Assembly (NCBI GenBank): GCA_025358645.1
Contig: JANYIW010000338.1
Coordinates: 1-51,882, forward strand
From: Bacteroidales bacterium
GTDB lineage: Bacteria; Bacteroidota; Bacteroidia; Bacteroidales; VadinHA17
DNA: 51,882 nucleotides
Reading direction: 5' to 3'
Positions 31,421 through 39,618 of this stretch are shown here, in pieces; within the stretch, counting starts at the first letter, position 1, and each line of letters begins with the position of its first letter. The notes beneath the pieces were generated by a model that was not told the DNA's origin, ran no database searches, and saw only the letters and a program-made list of their open reading frames with translations. The translations under genes and the position numbers were made by a program.

Positions 31421-33166
31421 ATGCGAAAATTGATTTATATCCTTCTGATCTGCATCTCCACACCATTAATTATGCCGGCACAGGAGGCTGCAAACAGAAT
31501 CAGGCTAAACCAGATTGGATTCTATCCTGATGCTCCTAAAATTGCAGTTATTACTGAGGATAACGATAGCGAATTTCTTATTAAGTCAGCGACTTCCGGA
31601 GAGATCGTATTCAAATCAAAACTGAGCGCTCCTCACAAATCGGAGTTCTCTCCTAAAGTAACCAGGTTTGCTGATTTCTCAGCAGTCACTAAGCCAGGTA
31701 TCTATAAATTAAATTTACCCGGACAGGGAGATTCTTATTCTTTCGAGATTAAACCTAAAATTTTCTGCAACCTCACAAAAGCTCTTATAAAAGGTTTTTA
31801 TTTTCAGAGAATGTCAACCCCATTGCTTATTGCGTACGCAGGGAAATGGAGCCGTGCAGCCGGACACCCCGATAACAAGGTAATCGTTCATCCTGCCGCG
31901 GCCTCCCCAAACCGTCCTGCAGGAACAATAATCTCCTGTCCCCGTGGATGGTACGATGCAGGTGACTACAATAAATATATTGTGAACAGCGGTATTACAA
32001 TGGGTACATTACTTTCTCTGTACGAAGATTTCCCTGCCTGTTTTGATACACTTAAAATAAATATTCCTGAAAGTGGTAACGGAGCTCCCGATCTGTTAAA
32101 TGAGATAGTCTGGAACCTTCGCTGGATGCTTACAATGGAAGACCCCTCTGACGGAGGTGTTTATAATAAGGTAACAAATGCCAATTTCGACGGATTTGTT
32201 ATGCCATCCGTTGCGACAACACCGCGTTATGTTGTTCCAAAAGGAACCGCGGCTACACTCGACTTTGCAGCTGTCATGGCACAAGCCGGACGTATATTCA
32301 GTAACTTCAAAAAAGTCTTTCCCGGCTTGTCTGATTCTTGTATGAAATCTGCTGACAAAGCATGGAAATGGGCGGTGAAAAACCCCCAAATGGCTTATGA
32401 TCAAAATCTTATGAATAAGGAGTTCAAACCGGTAATAAATACCGGTGGCTATGGTGACTCTGATTTTAGTGATGAATTTATCTGGGCTGCTGCAGAATTA
32501 TACATAAGTACCGGTAATGAAAGCTATTACACAGCATATCCGATGTTTCCTGATACGCTCATGCCACTTCCTTCATGGAACAATGTCAGACTCCTTGGAT
32601 ACTATACCCTTATCAGGTTCGAAAAGAAACTTACAAATTCAGCAAAGAAGGATTTTTATGCTTTAAAAGAACGAATATTAAGAACGGCGGATAAGATGAC
32701 AGAAGGAGTTACTGGCCGGGCATATATGACAATAATTGGTAAATCAGCAAAAGACTTTATCTGGGGAAGCAATTCAGTTGCAACAAATCAGGGTATCTTA
32801 CTTATCCAGGCTTATAAGCTTTCAAAAGACAGGAAATATCTGGATTATGCTCTTACAAATCTGGATTATATCTTAGGTCGTAATGCAACAGGATACTCAT
32901 TTGTAACAGGATATGGTCATAAAACGCCAATGTTTCCACATCACCGTTTATCAGAAGCTGATGGTATTGCAGATCCGGTTCCGGGTTTGATAGTCGGAGG
33001 CCCAAATCCCGGTCAGCAGGATGGATGTAAGACATATCCTTCAAACATCCCTGATGAGTCATATACCGACTCTGTATGTTCTTATGCTTCGAATGAAATA
33101 ACAATTAATTGGAATGCACCCGCCGCTTACCTTGCAGGAGCATTGGAGGCATTATATAATAAATGA
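31421..33166 (+). CDS. GH9 endoglucanase with N-terminal Ig-like domain
   Basis: A 581-residue exported enzyme (signal peptide ending near LIMPAQ). An N-terminal CelD-type Ig-like domain (RIRLNQIGFYPDAPKIAVIT) leads to the (alpha/alpha)6 GH9 domain. Catalytic residues are visible: Asp179 and Asp182 in GWYDAGDYNKY and the proton donor Glu559 in SNEITINWNAPAAYLAG. The substrate loop PMFPHHRLSEADG and the GGPNPGQQDG segment are family signatures. GH9 cleaves beta-1,4-glucan chains, and in mannan or xyloglucan loci it would attack glucose-containing stretches of glucomannan or xyloglucan. It is 21 bases after GH2 and part of the same run. Confidence 0.93.
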   Translation: MRKLIYILLICISTPLIMPAQEAANRIRLNQIGFYPDAPKIAVITEDNDSEFLIKSATSGEIVFKSKLSAPHKSEFSPKVTRFADFSAVTKPGIYKLNLPGQGDSYSFEIKPKIFCNLTKALIKGFYFQRMSTPLLIAYAGKWSRAAGHPDNKVIVHPAAASPNRPAGTIISCPRGWYDAGDYNKYIVNSGITMGTLLSLYEDFPACFDTLKINIPESGNGAPDLLNEIVWNLRWMLTMEDPSDGGVYNKVTNANFDGFVMPSVATTPRYVVPKGTAATLDFAAVMAQAGRIFSNFKKVFPGLSDSCMKSADKAWKWAVKNPQMAYDQNLMNKEFKPVINTGGYGDSDFSDEFIWAAAELYISTGNESYYTAYPMFPDTLMPLPSWNNVRLLGYYTLIRFEKKLTNSAKKDFYALKERILRTADKMTEGVTGRAYMTIIGKSAKDFIWGSNSVATNQGILLIQAYKLSKDRKYLDYALTNLDYILGRNATGYSFVTGYGHKTPMFPHHRLSEADGIADPVPGLIVGGPNPGQQDGCKTYPSNIPDESYTDSVCSYASNEITINWNAPAAYLAGALEALYNK

Positions 33167-33213
33167 TTTTCAGGCGATATTATATCTTCAAAACTATTTA
33201 AAACCTTCAAAAC

Positions 33214-35217
33214 ATGAAATTAACAACAGTATTCTTAATCTCATTTCTGACTTTGGTCAGTTGTCAGACCAGTTCAAACTTAAAATTGCCTTCACTCATT
33301 GGAGACAATATGTTATTGCAACAGAAAACAAATGCAAAGATATGGGGTAAGGCAAACCCGGGACGCAAAATAAGCGTTTCAGCAAGTTGGAATTCCAGCG
33401 GACAGGCAGTTGCAGGAAAAGATGGGAAATGGGAGGTTATAATACCTACACCTGAAGCAGGCGGTCCTTTCACAATAACTATATCGGGTAAGGATACCTC
33501 TGTTATAATTAAAAATGTTCTGATCGGAGAAGTCTGGTTTTGTTCTGGTCAGTCGAATATGGAGATGCCACTCGCGGGCTGGCCACCTGTTGATACAGTA
33601 ATGCATTCATCCACTACTATTGCATCTGCTTCAATTCCGGAGATACGCCTTTTCAACGTACAGAAAAAGATATCGGGCGATCCAATTGATGAATGTACAG
33701 GAAAATGGGAGGTAAGTACACCCGAGACAGTTAAGCAATTCAGCGCCACAGCATATTTCTTTGGAAAAAAGTTGAATAATGAACTGCATGAGCCGGTAGG
33801 TTTGATTGAATCAGCATGGGGAGGAACACCATCAGAATCATGGACTTCATTAGAATCACTTGAAAAGAAAGGAGAATTTATTTCAGAGATTAAAGCTATT
33901 AAGGAGTCTGCTCCTTTACAGGCTGAATATCAAACATGGCTGAATACTCATAAGCAGGTTGAAATTAAGTCTGCGGGGAATGACCAGTGGAAAAATCTGA
34001 GCTTTAATGATGAAAATGTCCCGGCTTCAGAATTTAACGACAGTAAATGGCCTTCTATGACTCTTCCGGCTCAATTTGAAACAGTTATTGGTGAATTTGA
34101 CGGTGTGGTTTGGTTCCGGAAAATGGTTGAGATACCTCAGAATATGACCGGGAAAGACCTCATTATTTCATTAGGTCCGATCGATGATATGGATAGAACA
34201 TATTTTAACGGAAAGCTTATCGGATCGAATGAAATGGCGGGTTTCTGGCAGGTTGACAGGAATTACGAAGTTCCGGCATCATTGGTAAAATCAGGAAAAA
34301 ATGAAATTTCGGTTCGGGTTCTTGATACACAGGGTGGAGGAGGAATATTGGGCGCACCTGAAAAAATGAAACTCTCATTGAAAAGTGATTCAAAGCTTTT
34401 TATCCCGATTATAGGTGACTGGAAATATCAGCCTGTCGCAGAATTAAAGGGAAGTAAATTTTATGTTTACGATATTTCGGAAAATGAGTTTCAGGCCAGA
34501 AAAAGGCCTGTAAATATTGGTCCGGGTACACCAGCAGTTTTATTTAATGGAATGGTTAACCCGGTATTGCCATATCAGATAAAAGGTGCAATCTGGTATC
34601 AGGGTGAGAGTAATGTCGGAAGGGCAGATCAGTATGCAAAAATATTTCCGGCTATGATTGAAAACTGGAGAACGGCATGGGGAATTAAAGATTTTCCATT
34701 CTATTTTGTCCAGATTGCTCCATACGTTTATGCCGGTGTCGATTCAACTGAATCAGGATTTTTGCGTGAAGCGCAGGAGAGCGCCCTTAAACTGGCTAAA
34801 ACAGGAATGGCTGTTACTCTCGATATAGCCACTGTAAAAAATATTCATCCACCTTATAAAAAAGAGGTTGGAGAAAGACTTGCATTACTTGCTTTGAATA
34901 ATGACTATGGAATGAAAAATCCCTGTGTTGGGCCAGTTTATAAATCGATGTCTGCGGCTGCCGGTACTATAAAATTACAATTTGATAATGTTGAAGGTGG
35001 ATTGATTGCAAAGAGTGGCAAACTTCAAGAGTTCGAAATTGCAGGAAAAGACGGGCGTTATGTAAAGGCTGATGCAAAAATTGTAAATAACGAAGTGCTG
35101 GTTTCCTCCCCTTCTGTCAGGGAACCTGTTTCGGTAAGATATTGCTGGCGTAATGGCGCTGAAGCATCGCTGTTTAACAAAGCAGGGTTGCCGGCGTGGC
35201 AGTTCAGGACTAAGTAG
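33214..35217 (+). CDS. SGNH sialate-O-acetylesterase-like carbohydrate acetylesterase, lipoprotein
   Basis: A 667-residue lipoprotein (LTLVSC at the lipobox). An N-terminal beta-sandwich (KLPSLIGDNMLLQQ, KIWGKANPGRKISV) precedes the split SGNH domain. Ser114 in FCSGQSNMEMP is the nucleophile and His545 in VKNIHPPYKKEVGERLALLA is the catalytic His. Between them, about residues 255-400, is an inserted GH2-like sugar-binding sandwich (WFRKMVEIPQNMTGKDLII). This layout is usual for Bacteroidota esterases labelled sialate O-acetylesterase that actually deacetylate plant hemicellulose. Beside GH130, GH2 and GH9 the likely substrate is acetylated glucomannan or xyloglucan rather than sialic acid. 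It is the last gene of the plus-strand run and converges with hipA. Confidence 0.85.
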   Translation: MKLTTVFLISFLTLVSCQTSSNLKLPSLIGDNMLLQQKTNAKIWGKANPGRKISVSASWNSSGQAVAGKDGKWEVIIPTPEAGGPFTITISGKDTSVIIKNVLIGEVWFCSGQSNMEMPLAGWPPVDTVMHSSTTIASASIPEIRLFNVQKKISGDPIDECTGKWEVSTPETVKQFSATAYFFGKKLNNELHEPVGLIESAWGGTPSESWTSLESLEKKGEFISEIKAIKESAPLQAEYQTWLNTHKQVEIKSAGNDQWKNLSFNDENVPASEFNDSKWPSMTLPAQFETVIGEFDGVVWFRKMVEIPQNMTGKDLIISLGPIDDMDRTYFNGKLIGSNEMAGFWQVDRNYEVPASLVKSGKNEISVRVLDTQGGGGILGAPEKMKLSLKSDSKLFIPIIGDWKYQPVAELKGSKFYVYDISENEFQARKRPVNIGPGTPAVLFNGMVNPVLPYQIKGAIWYQGESNVGRADQYAKIFPAMIENWRTAWGIKDFPFYFVQIAPYVYAGVDSTESGFLREAQESALKLAKTGMAVTLDIATVKNIHPPYKKEVGERLALLALNNDYGMKNPCVGPVYKSMSAAAGTIKLQFDNVEGGLIAKSGKLQEFEIAGKDGRYVKADAKIVNNEVLVSSPSVREPVSVRYCWRNGAEASLFNKAGLPAWQFRTK

Positions 35218-35240
35218 CAGTTGTGAAAATTGTTTAAGTA

Positions 35241-36491
35241 TTAAAATCTAAATGCAGGGGTCATTCTGTCTTGCTCAGTTTTTGGTATACCTATGGAGTT
35301 AGCATACTTTCTCCATTCTTTAACAACAGACTTGACTTCAGTAAGTATTTTACTCATCATATCAGTATTTAACATAAAGAATTCTCCGACACTTTTCGCT
35401 AATTCAAAATCTAACGCATTATTATCCATGTCAATATTAAGTGCGAGTCCCTGCTTGTCTACAGATGGGTTAACATCAAAGGCAGGAGAAAGACTCCAGC
35501 CGTCTTCAGAAAGAAGAAATCCATGATTCCTTAAATGATCATCGGTATTTGAAATTGAAATATTAAAAACTATTCTTCTCCACAATTGATATAAATCTTC
35601 TTTATTCGAAGCGCCTGAAAATTTAATAAACTCAGCAATTTCAAGGTAACTTGCTTTTTTGTCTCTTAAGGACTCTTCGGTATTTCCTGTCATAGTCATT
35701 GCGGATGCAAAATGTATGCGCTCTTTTTTAATACGGTCAAATCTTTTTGTAAGGAAGGTATTATAATTACCTGATATTTTCGATATCCCGGAATTGGACA
35801 TTATAATTCCTGCTTTTGCAGACATACGGAATGCAAGGAATTCCCATGCGGCCTTATCAATGGTATCATTTTTTGAGGGAAATTTTGCTATCCATAAATC
35901 ATTTGATTTATTACTAAAATTTGCTTTTGGACGCGCTCCACCTAATGATGATCCTGGTGCCAATAACATTGCAATCCATTTACGTATATTATAATCATCC
36001 TCATCCGACTCTATAGCCTTAGCAGCTTCTTGTAATTCACCTAAAGTGGTCCATGGAGGAATTGTAGTACCTGGTGCAGTTTCCAAAAATGGACCAAGGG
36101 GATCTATTTTAAACCTCAAAGCCCCCATCCTGCTCTCATCATAGACACCTAGTAAATAATCTATTTCATGAAGAATGCGTGGTTCCCTGTCTTCTTCTAA
36201 TGCCCTCTGTGGTTCTCTTCTTTGCATTAAGGTTCTCCCCCACGAATCCGGCATGGAATCAAGGAATATACCAAAATTATCCTTTTTGCTGGGGAATTGT
36301 GGTCCATCATACCATCCAAGATCCGGATCGAGTAGTATTTGTTCATGAGAAGAGATCCAGGCCTTATCATATTCAAAACTGAATGACTTTCTCCCTTTGC
36401 TAAAATGAGCTGACAGAATTCCAATACACTTTGGATCTGACATTCCTATCCAGTGTGCATAAACCCATATATCTGATTTATTTTTATCCAT
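35241..36491 (-). CDS. hipA: HipA-family serine/threonine kinase toxin
   Basis: Read from the ATG at 36491, one base after the hipB stop, the protein has 416 residues. An upstream in-frame ATG at 36545 would overlap hipB by 53 bases and adds an unrelated leader. The N-terminal HipA couple domain (about 1-110) includes LLDPDLGWYDGPQF and DSMPDSWGRTLMQRR. The kinase domain has the loop SSLGGARPKANF, the motif TFLTKRFDRIKKERIHFASA, the catalytic NTDDHLRNHGFLL (Asp317, aligning with Asp309 of E. coli HipA) and the metal-binding SPAFDVNPS. HipA kinases phosphorylate tRNA synthetases and cause growth arrest when not bound by HipB. It faces the flanking carbohydrate genes and interrupts their plus-strand order. 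Confidence 0.88.
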   Translation of the reverse strand: MDKNKSDIWVYAHWIGMSDPKCIGILSAHFSKGRKSFSFEYDKAWISSHEQILLDPDLGWYDGPQFPSKKDNFGIFLDSMPDSWGRTLMQRREPQRALEEDREPRILHEIDYLLGVYDESRMGALRFKIDPLGPFLETAPGTTIPPWTTLGELQEAAKAIESDEDDYNIRKWIAMLLAPGSSLGGARPKANFSNKSNDLWIAKFPSKNDTIDKAAWEFLAFRMSAKAGIIMSNSGISKISGNYNTFLTKRFDRIKKERIHFASAMTMTGNTEESLRDKKASYLEIAEFIKFSGASNKEDLYQLWRRIVFNISISNTDDHLRNHGFLLSEDGWSLSPAFDVNPSVDKQGLALNIDMDNNALDFELAKSVGEFFMLNTDMMSKILTEVKSVVKEWRKYANSIGIPKTEQDRMTPAFRF

Positions 36492-36492
36492 A

Positions 36493-36789
36493 TTATTTTT
36501 CTCCCAATAACTTAAGATCTTGAAGCTTCCGGCCAAACTCATCATCTGAAGCTAATTTTAAAAGGTCATCTTGCAATCCCAGTACTCGTAGTACATTAAA
36601 ATATGCACCAAGCGTGACTCTGGCATTTCCCTTCTCGATCCAATACAGAGTTTTACGATCAACGCCTGCTCTCTCAGCAACCTGAATAGTAGTTAAGCCC
36701 CTTCTTTTTCTCGCTAACTTAATGTTTTCGCCTAATTGTTCAAGTATTTTCTGATGCTTTGGAAAAAGTATTTGCTTTTTTGTTTTCAT
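36493..36789 (-). CDS. hipB: HipB-family antitoxin, XRE-type HTH regulator
   Basis: A 98-residue DNA-binding protein with a classical helix-turn-helix at about residues 24-65 (KLARKRRGLTTIQVAERAGV then TLYWIEKGNARVTLG). Together with the adjacent hipA (one-base gap) it forms a toxin-antitoxin operon. It should neutralise HipA and repress its own promoter, and a 9-bp inverted repeat suited to this lies 13 bases upstream of the start codon. It is the only recognised transcription factor in the window. Confidence 0.87.
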   Translation of the reverse strand: MKTKKQILFPKHQKILEQLGENIKLARKRRGLTTIQVAERAGVDRKTLYWIEKGNARVTLGAYFNVLRVLGLQDDLLKLASDDEFGRKLQDLKLLGEK

Positions 36790-36801
36790 AATAAATGTGG
36801 T

Positions 36802-36838
36802 ATATTATCCACAAATATAAGCTTTATGGGGATAATAT
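36802..36838 (-). promoter_or_regulatory. hipBA promoter and candidate HipB operator
   Basis: On the plus strand ATATTATCC (36802-36810) and GGATAATAT (36830-36838) form a perfect 9-bp inverted repeat with 19 bases between. The core half-sites TATCC/GGATA are those of the E. coli HipB operator, though the E. coli spacing is 8. The minus-strand -7 box TATATTTG (36819 to 36812) lies between them, so binding would block transcription. The left half is also part of TGTGGTATATTATCCACA (36796-36813), an imperfect palindrome. Confidence 0.65.
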
Positions 36839-36927
36839 GCACCATTATTATATATTTTACTACTTCATTTCATCCCTATCCGACCCTTCGGGCCAATCAT
36901 GTAATGAAACCTGTTTATTTTAACAAA

Positions 36928-36944
36928 CTGACCACTATGGTCAG
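36928..36944. promoter_or_regulatory. Perfect palindrome upstream of aldose 1-epimerase
   Basis: CTGACCA and TGGTCAG form perfect 7-base arms around CTA, 40 bases before the epimerase start. It lacks a T-tract and lies in a divergent promoter region between hipB and the epimerase, so an operator is more likely than a terminator. The cognate regulator is unknown. Confidence 0.4.
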
Positions 36945-36984
36945 GAAAGTTTATTAAATTAGCAAAAATTAATCATTATACACA

Positions 36985-38109
36985 ATGAAAAAAATTCTGT
37001 TTTTATCACTAACAATGATTGCAGTCATAATTACTTCGTGCAATCAGCCAACAAAAAATAAAGAGATGGTTAGAAAAGATGTTTTCGGTTCGCACAATGG
37101 GAAAGAAGTTTATCTGTTAACACTTACCAATAAACAAGGTAATGTTATCAGACTTACTAATTATGGTGCAAAGTTAAATTGGATTGAAGTCCCCGATAAA
37201 AACGGCAAAAAGGAAAACATTACCTTCGGGTACGACACTTTTGATGAAACGCTTAAAGGCGATATGTCTTTCGGATCTGTTGTAGGAAGATTTGCTAACA
37301 GGATCGCGAAAGGGAAATTTACTCTTGATGGTGTTGTATATAATACACCTGTAAATAATGGACCAAACACACTACACGGCGGACCAGCAGGTTGGCATAG
37401 CGTAGTATGGAATACGGAAGTTCTGAAGGACAGTAAATTCCCGGCTGTAAAATTTACATATCTCAGCCCCGACATGGAAGAAGGCTTCCCGGGAACGGTT
37501 AATGCATCTGTTACCTATACATGGACTGATAACAACGAGATTGTTATGGATTATACCTGTTCAACTGACAAGAGAACTATTGTTAATGTCACCAATCACG
37601 CATATTTTAATTTGCATGGGGCAGGAAATGGTAATATTCTTGATCATGTACTGACACTTAAGGCTTCTGCTTTTACTCCTGTCGATTCAGTTATGATACC
37701 AACCGGAGAGATCCGTCCCGTTGCAGGTACCCCCTTTGACTTCAACACTCCTCATACTATTGGGGAAAGAATTGGTGATAAGTATGATCAGCTCGTTCTT
37801 GGCCGTGGTTATGACCACAACTATATTCTTGATAATAAAGAAGAAGTTGATGTTACCGTATATGAACCTGTTAGCGGACGTATGCTTGAGGTAATTACAG
37901 ATCAGCCCGGCATGCAGCTCTACACAGGTAACTTCCTTGATGGAACAAAAATGGGTCATGGGGGAAAACTATTTATCTACAGGTCGGGTATGTGTCTCGA
38001 ATCAGGTCATTATCCCGATAGTCCGAATCATGCAGATTTCCCGACTACCATTCTCAATCCTGGTGAAACTTTCAAATCAACCACTATTTACAGATTTTCA
38101 GTTAAATAG
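36985..38109 (+). CDS. Aldose 1-epimerase (mutarotase), lipoprotein
   Basis: Interconverts alpha and beta anomers of galactose, glucose or arabinose. The 374-residue protein has a lipobox (AVIITSC), so it acts outside the cytoplasm, as many PUL mutarotases do. GalM features: TNYGAKLNWIEVPDKNGK, GRFANRIAKGKFTLDG, LHGGPAGWHSVVW, the catalytic His205 in VTNHAYFNLHG, GYDHNYIL, and the catalytic Glu339 in CLESGHYPDSPNHADFP. The next gene starts 26 bases later. Its role would be to prepare sugars released by the inverting or retaining hydrolases for uptake. Confidence 0.92.
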   Translation: MKKILFLSLTMIAVIITSCNQPTKNKEMVRKDVFGSHNGKEVYLLTLTNKQGNVIRLTNYGAKLNWIEVPDKNGKKENITFGYDTFDETLKGDMSFGSVVGRFANRIAKGKFTLDGVVYNTPVNNGPNTLHGGPAGWHSVVWNTEVLKDSKFPAVKFTYLSPDMEEGFPGTVNASVTYTWTDNNEIVMDYTCSTDKRTIVNVTNHAYFNLHGAGNGNILDHVLTLKASAFTPVDSVMIPTGEIRPVAGTPFDFNTPHTIGERIGDKYDQLVLGRGYDHNYILDNKEEVDVTVYEPVSGRMLEVITDQPGMQLYTGNFLDGTKMGHGGKLFIYRSGMCLESGHYPDSPNHADFPTTILNPGETFKSTTIYRFSVK

Positions 38110-38135
38110 AATTTTAAATAAAATTAAATATACTT

Positions 38136-39446
38136 ATGACAACACGGCGCGTATTTTTACGAAACACTGCATTAACGACTGCAGGTTTGACTTTAATACC
38201 ATCATTATCCGGTGCAATGACAGGTTGTGCACCTTCTGACAGGATAAATGTTGGACTTATTGGATGCAATGGTATGGGTTTTGCTGATCTGAGTGAATTT
38301 CTTAAACATCCTCAGGTAGAATGCATAGCTTTATGTGATATTGATGAAAGTGTGCTTAACCGCAGAGCTGCAGATGTTGAGAAGATCCGGGGCAAGAAAC
38401 CTGCAAACCTTTATAAAGACTGGCGAAAACTCATCGACAATAAGGATATTAATGTGGTAATCATTGGAACGCCGGATCATTGGCATTGTTTACAAATGGT
38501 TGCAGCTTGTGAGGCAGGCAAGGATGTTTATTGTGAAAAGCCAATTGGCAGAACAATTGGAGAGTGCAACATTATGGTGAATGCTGCTAAAAAATATAAG
38601 AGGATTGTTCAGGTCGGTCAGTGGCAGAGGAGTGATCCTCACTGGCTTAATGCTGTTGATTTTATAAGGACTGGTAAGCTTGGTAAGGTAAGGCTTGTAA
38701 GGGTATACTCTTATCAGGGCTGGAATACCTCAATACCCGTACGGGCTGATGAACCGGTTCCTGCAGGAGTAGACTATAATATGTGGCTCGGTCCGGCTCC
38801 CAGCCGCCCTTTCAACCGGAACCGTTTTCACTTTACCTTCAGGTGGTTCTGGGATTATGCAGGCGGTCTTATGACTGACTGGGGTGTTCACCTTCTTGAT
38901 TTTGCATTATTCGGCATGGATGTTACTGCACCTAACTCAGTAATGGCTATGGGCGGAAAGTATGGTTATCCTCAGGATGCCTGCGAAACTCCTGACAGTT
39001 TGCAGACTATCTATGAATTTAATGGATTCAATGTAATGTGGGACCATGCTATTGGAATTAACGATGGAGGTTATGGAAGGAATGCCGTTTTAGGTTTTGT
39101 AGGAGAAAATGGAACACTTGTGGTAGATCGTGAAGGATGGGAGGTAATACCTGAAGTCGTCAACGGCAAAACCCGTATGGAGGCGGTTCCATGGAAAAAA
39201 GGTACCGGTGAAGGCCTTAAGAACCATGTTCAGAATCATCTCGAGTGTATTTCAAGCCGTAATTTTAACACTCATGCAAACGTCGAAATAGCTGCACACA
39301 TAGCAAAATTTTCTGCACTGGGAAATATTGCCTTCCGAACAGGTAAAAAACTCATTTGGGATGGCACCAAATTTACCAACGACTCAGATGCAAACAGTTT
39401 TCTTATTCCGAATTACAGAGAACCCTGGAAATTACCTGTGGTTTAA
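38136..39446 (+). CDS. Tat-exported Gfo/Idh/MocA-family oxidoreductase
   Basis: A 436-residue protein starting with a twin-arginine signal (TTRRVFLRNTALTTAG) and a possible lipobox (AMTGC). The Rossmann dinucleotide motif GLIGCNGMG follows at about residue 37, with ALCDID closing the second strand and CEKPIGRTIGE carrying the conserved EKP lysine. The C-terminal alpha/beta domain includes RWFWDYAGGLMTDWGVHLLD. Export by Tat suggests it folds with bound NAD(P) before leaving the cytoplasm. Substrate unknown; families with this plan include GH109 hydrolases and sugar dehydrogenases, and sequence alone does not choose. It is transcribed with the mutarotase and followed by a terminator. Confidence 0.85.
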   Translation: MTTRRVFLRNTALTTAGLTLIPSLSGAMTGCAPSDRINVGLIGCNGMGFADLSEFLKHPQVECIALCDIDESVLNRRAADVEKIRGKKPANLYKDWRKLIDNKDINVVIIGTPDHWHCLQMVAACEAGKDVYCEKPIGRTIGECNIMVNAAKKYKRIVQVGQWQRSDPHWLNAVDFIRTGKLGKVRLVRVYSYQGWNTSIPVRADEPVPAGVDYNMWLGPAPSRPFNRNRFHFTFRWFWDYAGGLMTDWGVHLLDFALFGMDVTAPNSVMAMGGKYGYPQDACETPDSLQTIYEFNGFNVMWDHAIGINDGGYGRNAVLGFVGENGTLVVDREGWEVIPEVVNGKTRMEAVPWKKGTGEGLKNHVQNHLECISSRNFNTHANVEIAAHIAKFSALGNIAFRTGKKLIWDGTKFTNDSDANSFLIPNYREPWKLPVV

Positions 39447-39537
39447 TATTTTTTAAAATCTGAATAAAAATATCATTTAGAGAAGCCTGGTAATCAGAAG
39501 CGAAATTATCACACAGCTTCTTCAGATGAGTAACTTG

Positions 39538-39586
39538 ATGCCGGATCAGAAGAATCGATTTTCTTTTAATATCCGGCATTTTTTTT
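39538..39586 (+). terminator. Intrinsic terminator after Gfo/Idh/MocA gene
   Basis: ATGCCGGAT (39538-39546) pairs perfectly with ATCCGGCAT (39571-39579), and the loop can form a further AGAA/TTCT helix. An 8-base T run follows. It separates the mutarotase-oxidoreductase pair from the GH3 gene. Confidence 0.8.
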
Positions 39587-39618
39587 ATACTTTTCCACTT
39601 AGATAGAAATTCCAACAC

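Noticed and set aside
33214-35217. True sialate O-acetylesterase
   Set aside because: No sialic acid genes are nearby. The same architecture is common among hemicellulose acetylesterases.
36492-36545. Longer hipA start at 36545
   Set aside because: It would overlap hipB by 53 bases, and the extra residues are out-of-frame hipB sequence.
39403-39618. 71-codon minus-strand frame between the oxidoreductase and GH3 genes
   Set aside because: It runs through the intrinsic terminator hairpin and into the oxidoreductase gene. The composition is passable, but nothing supports expression.
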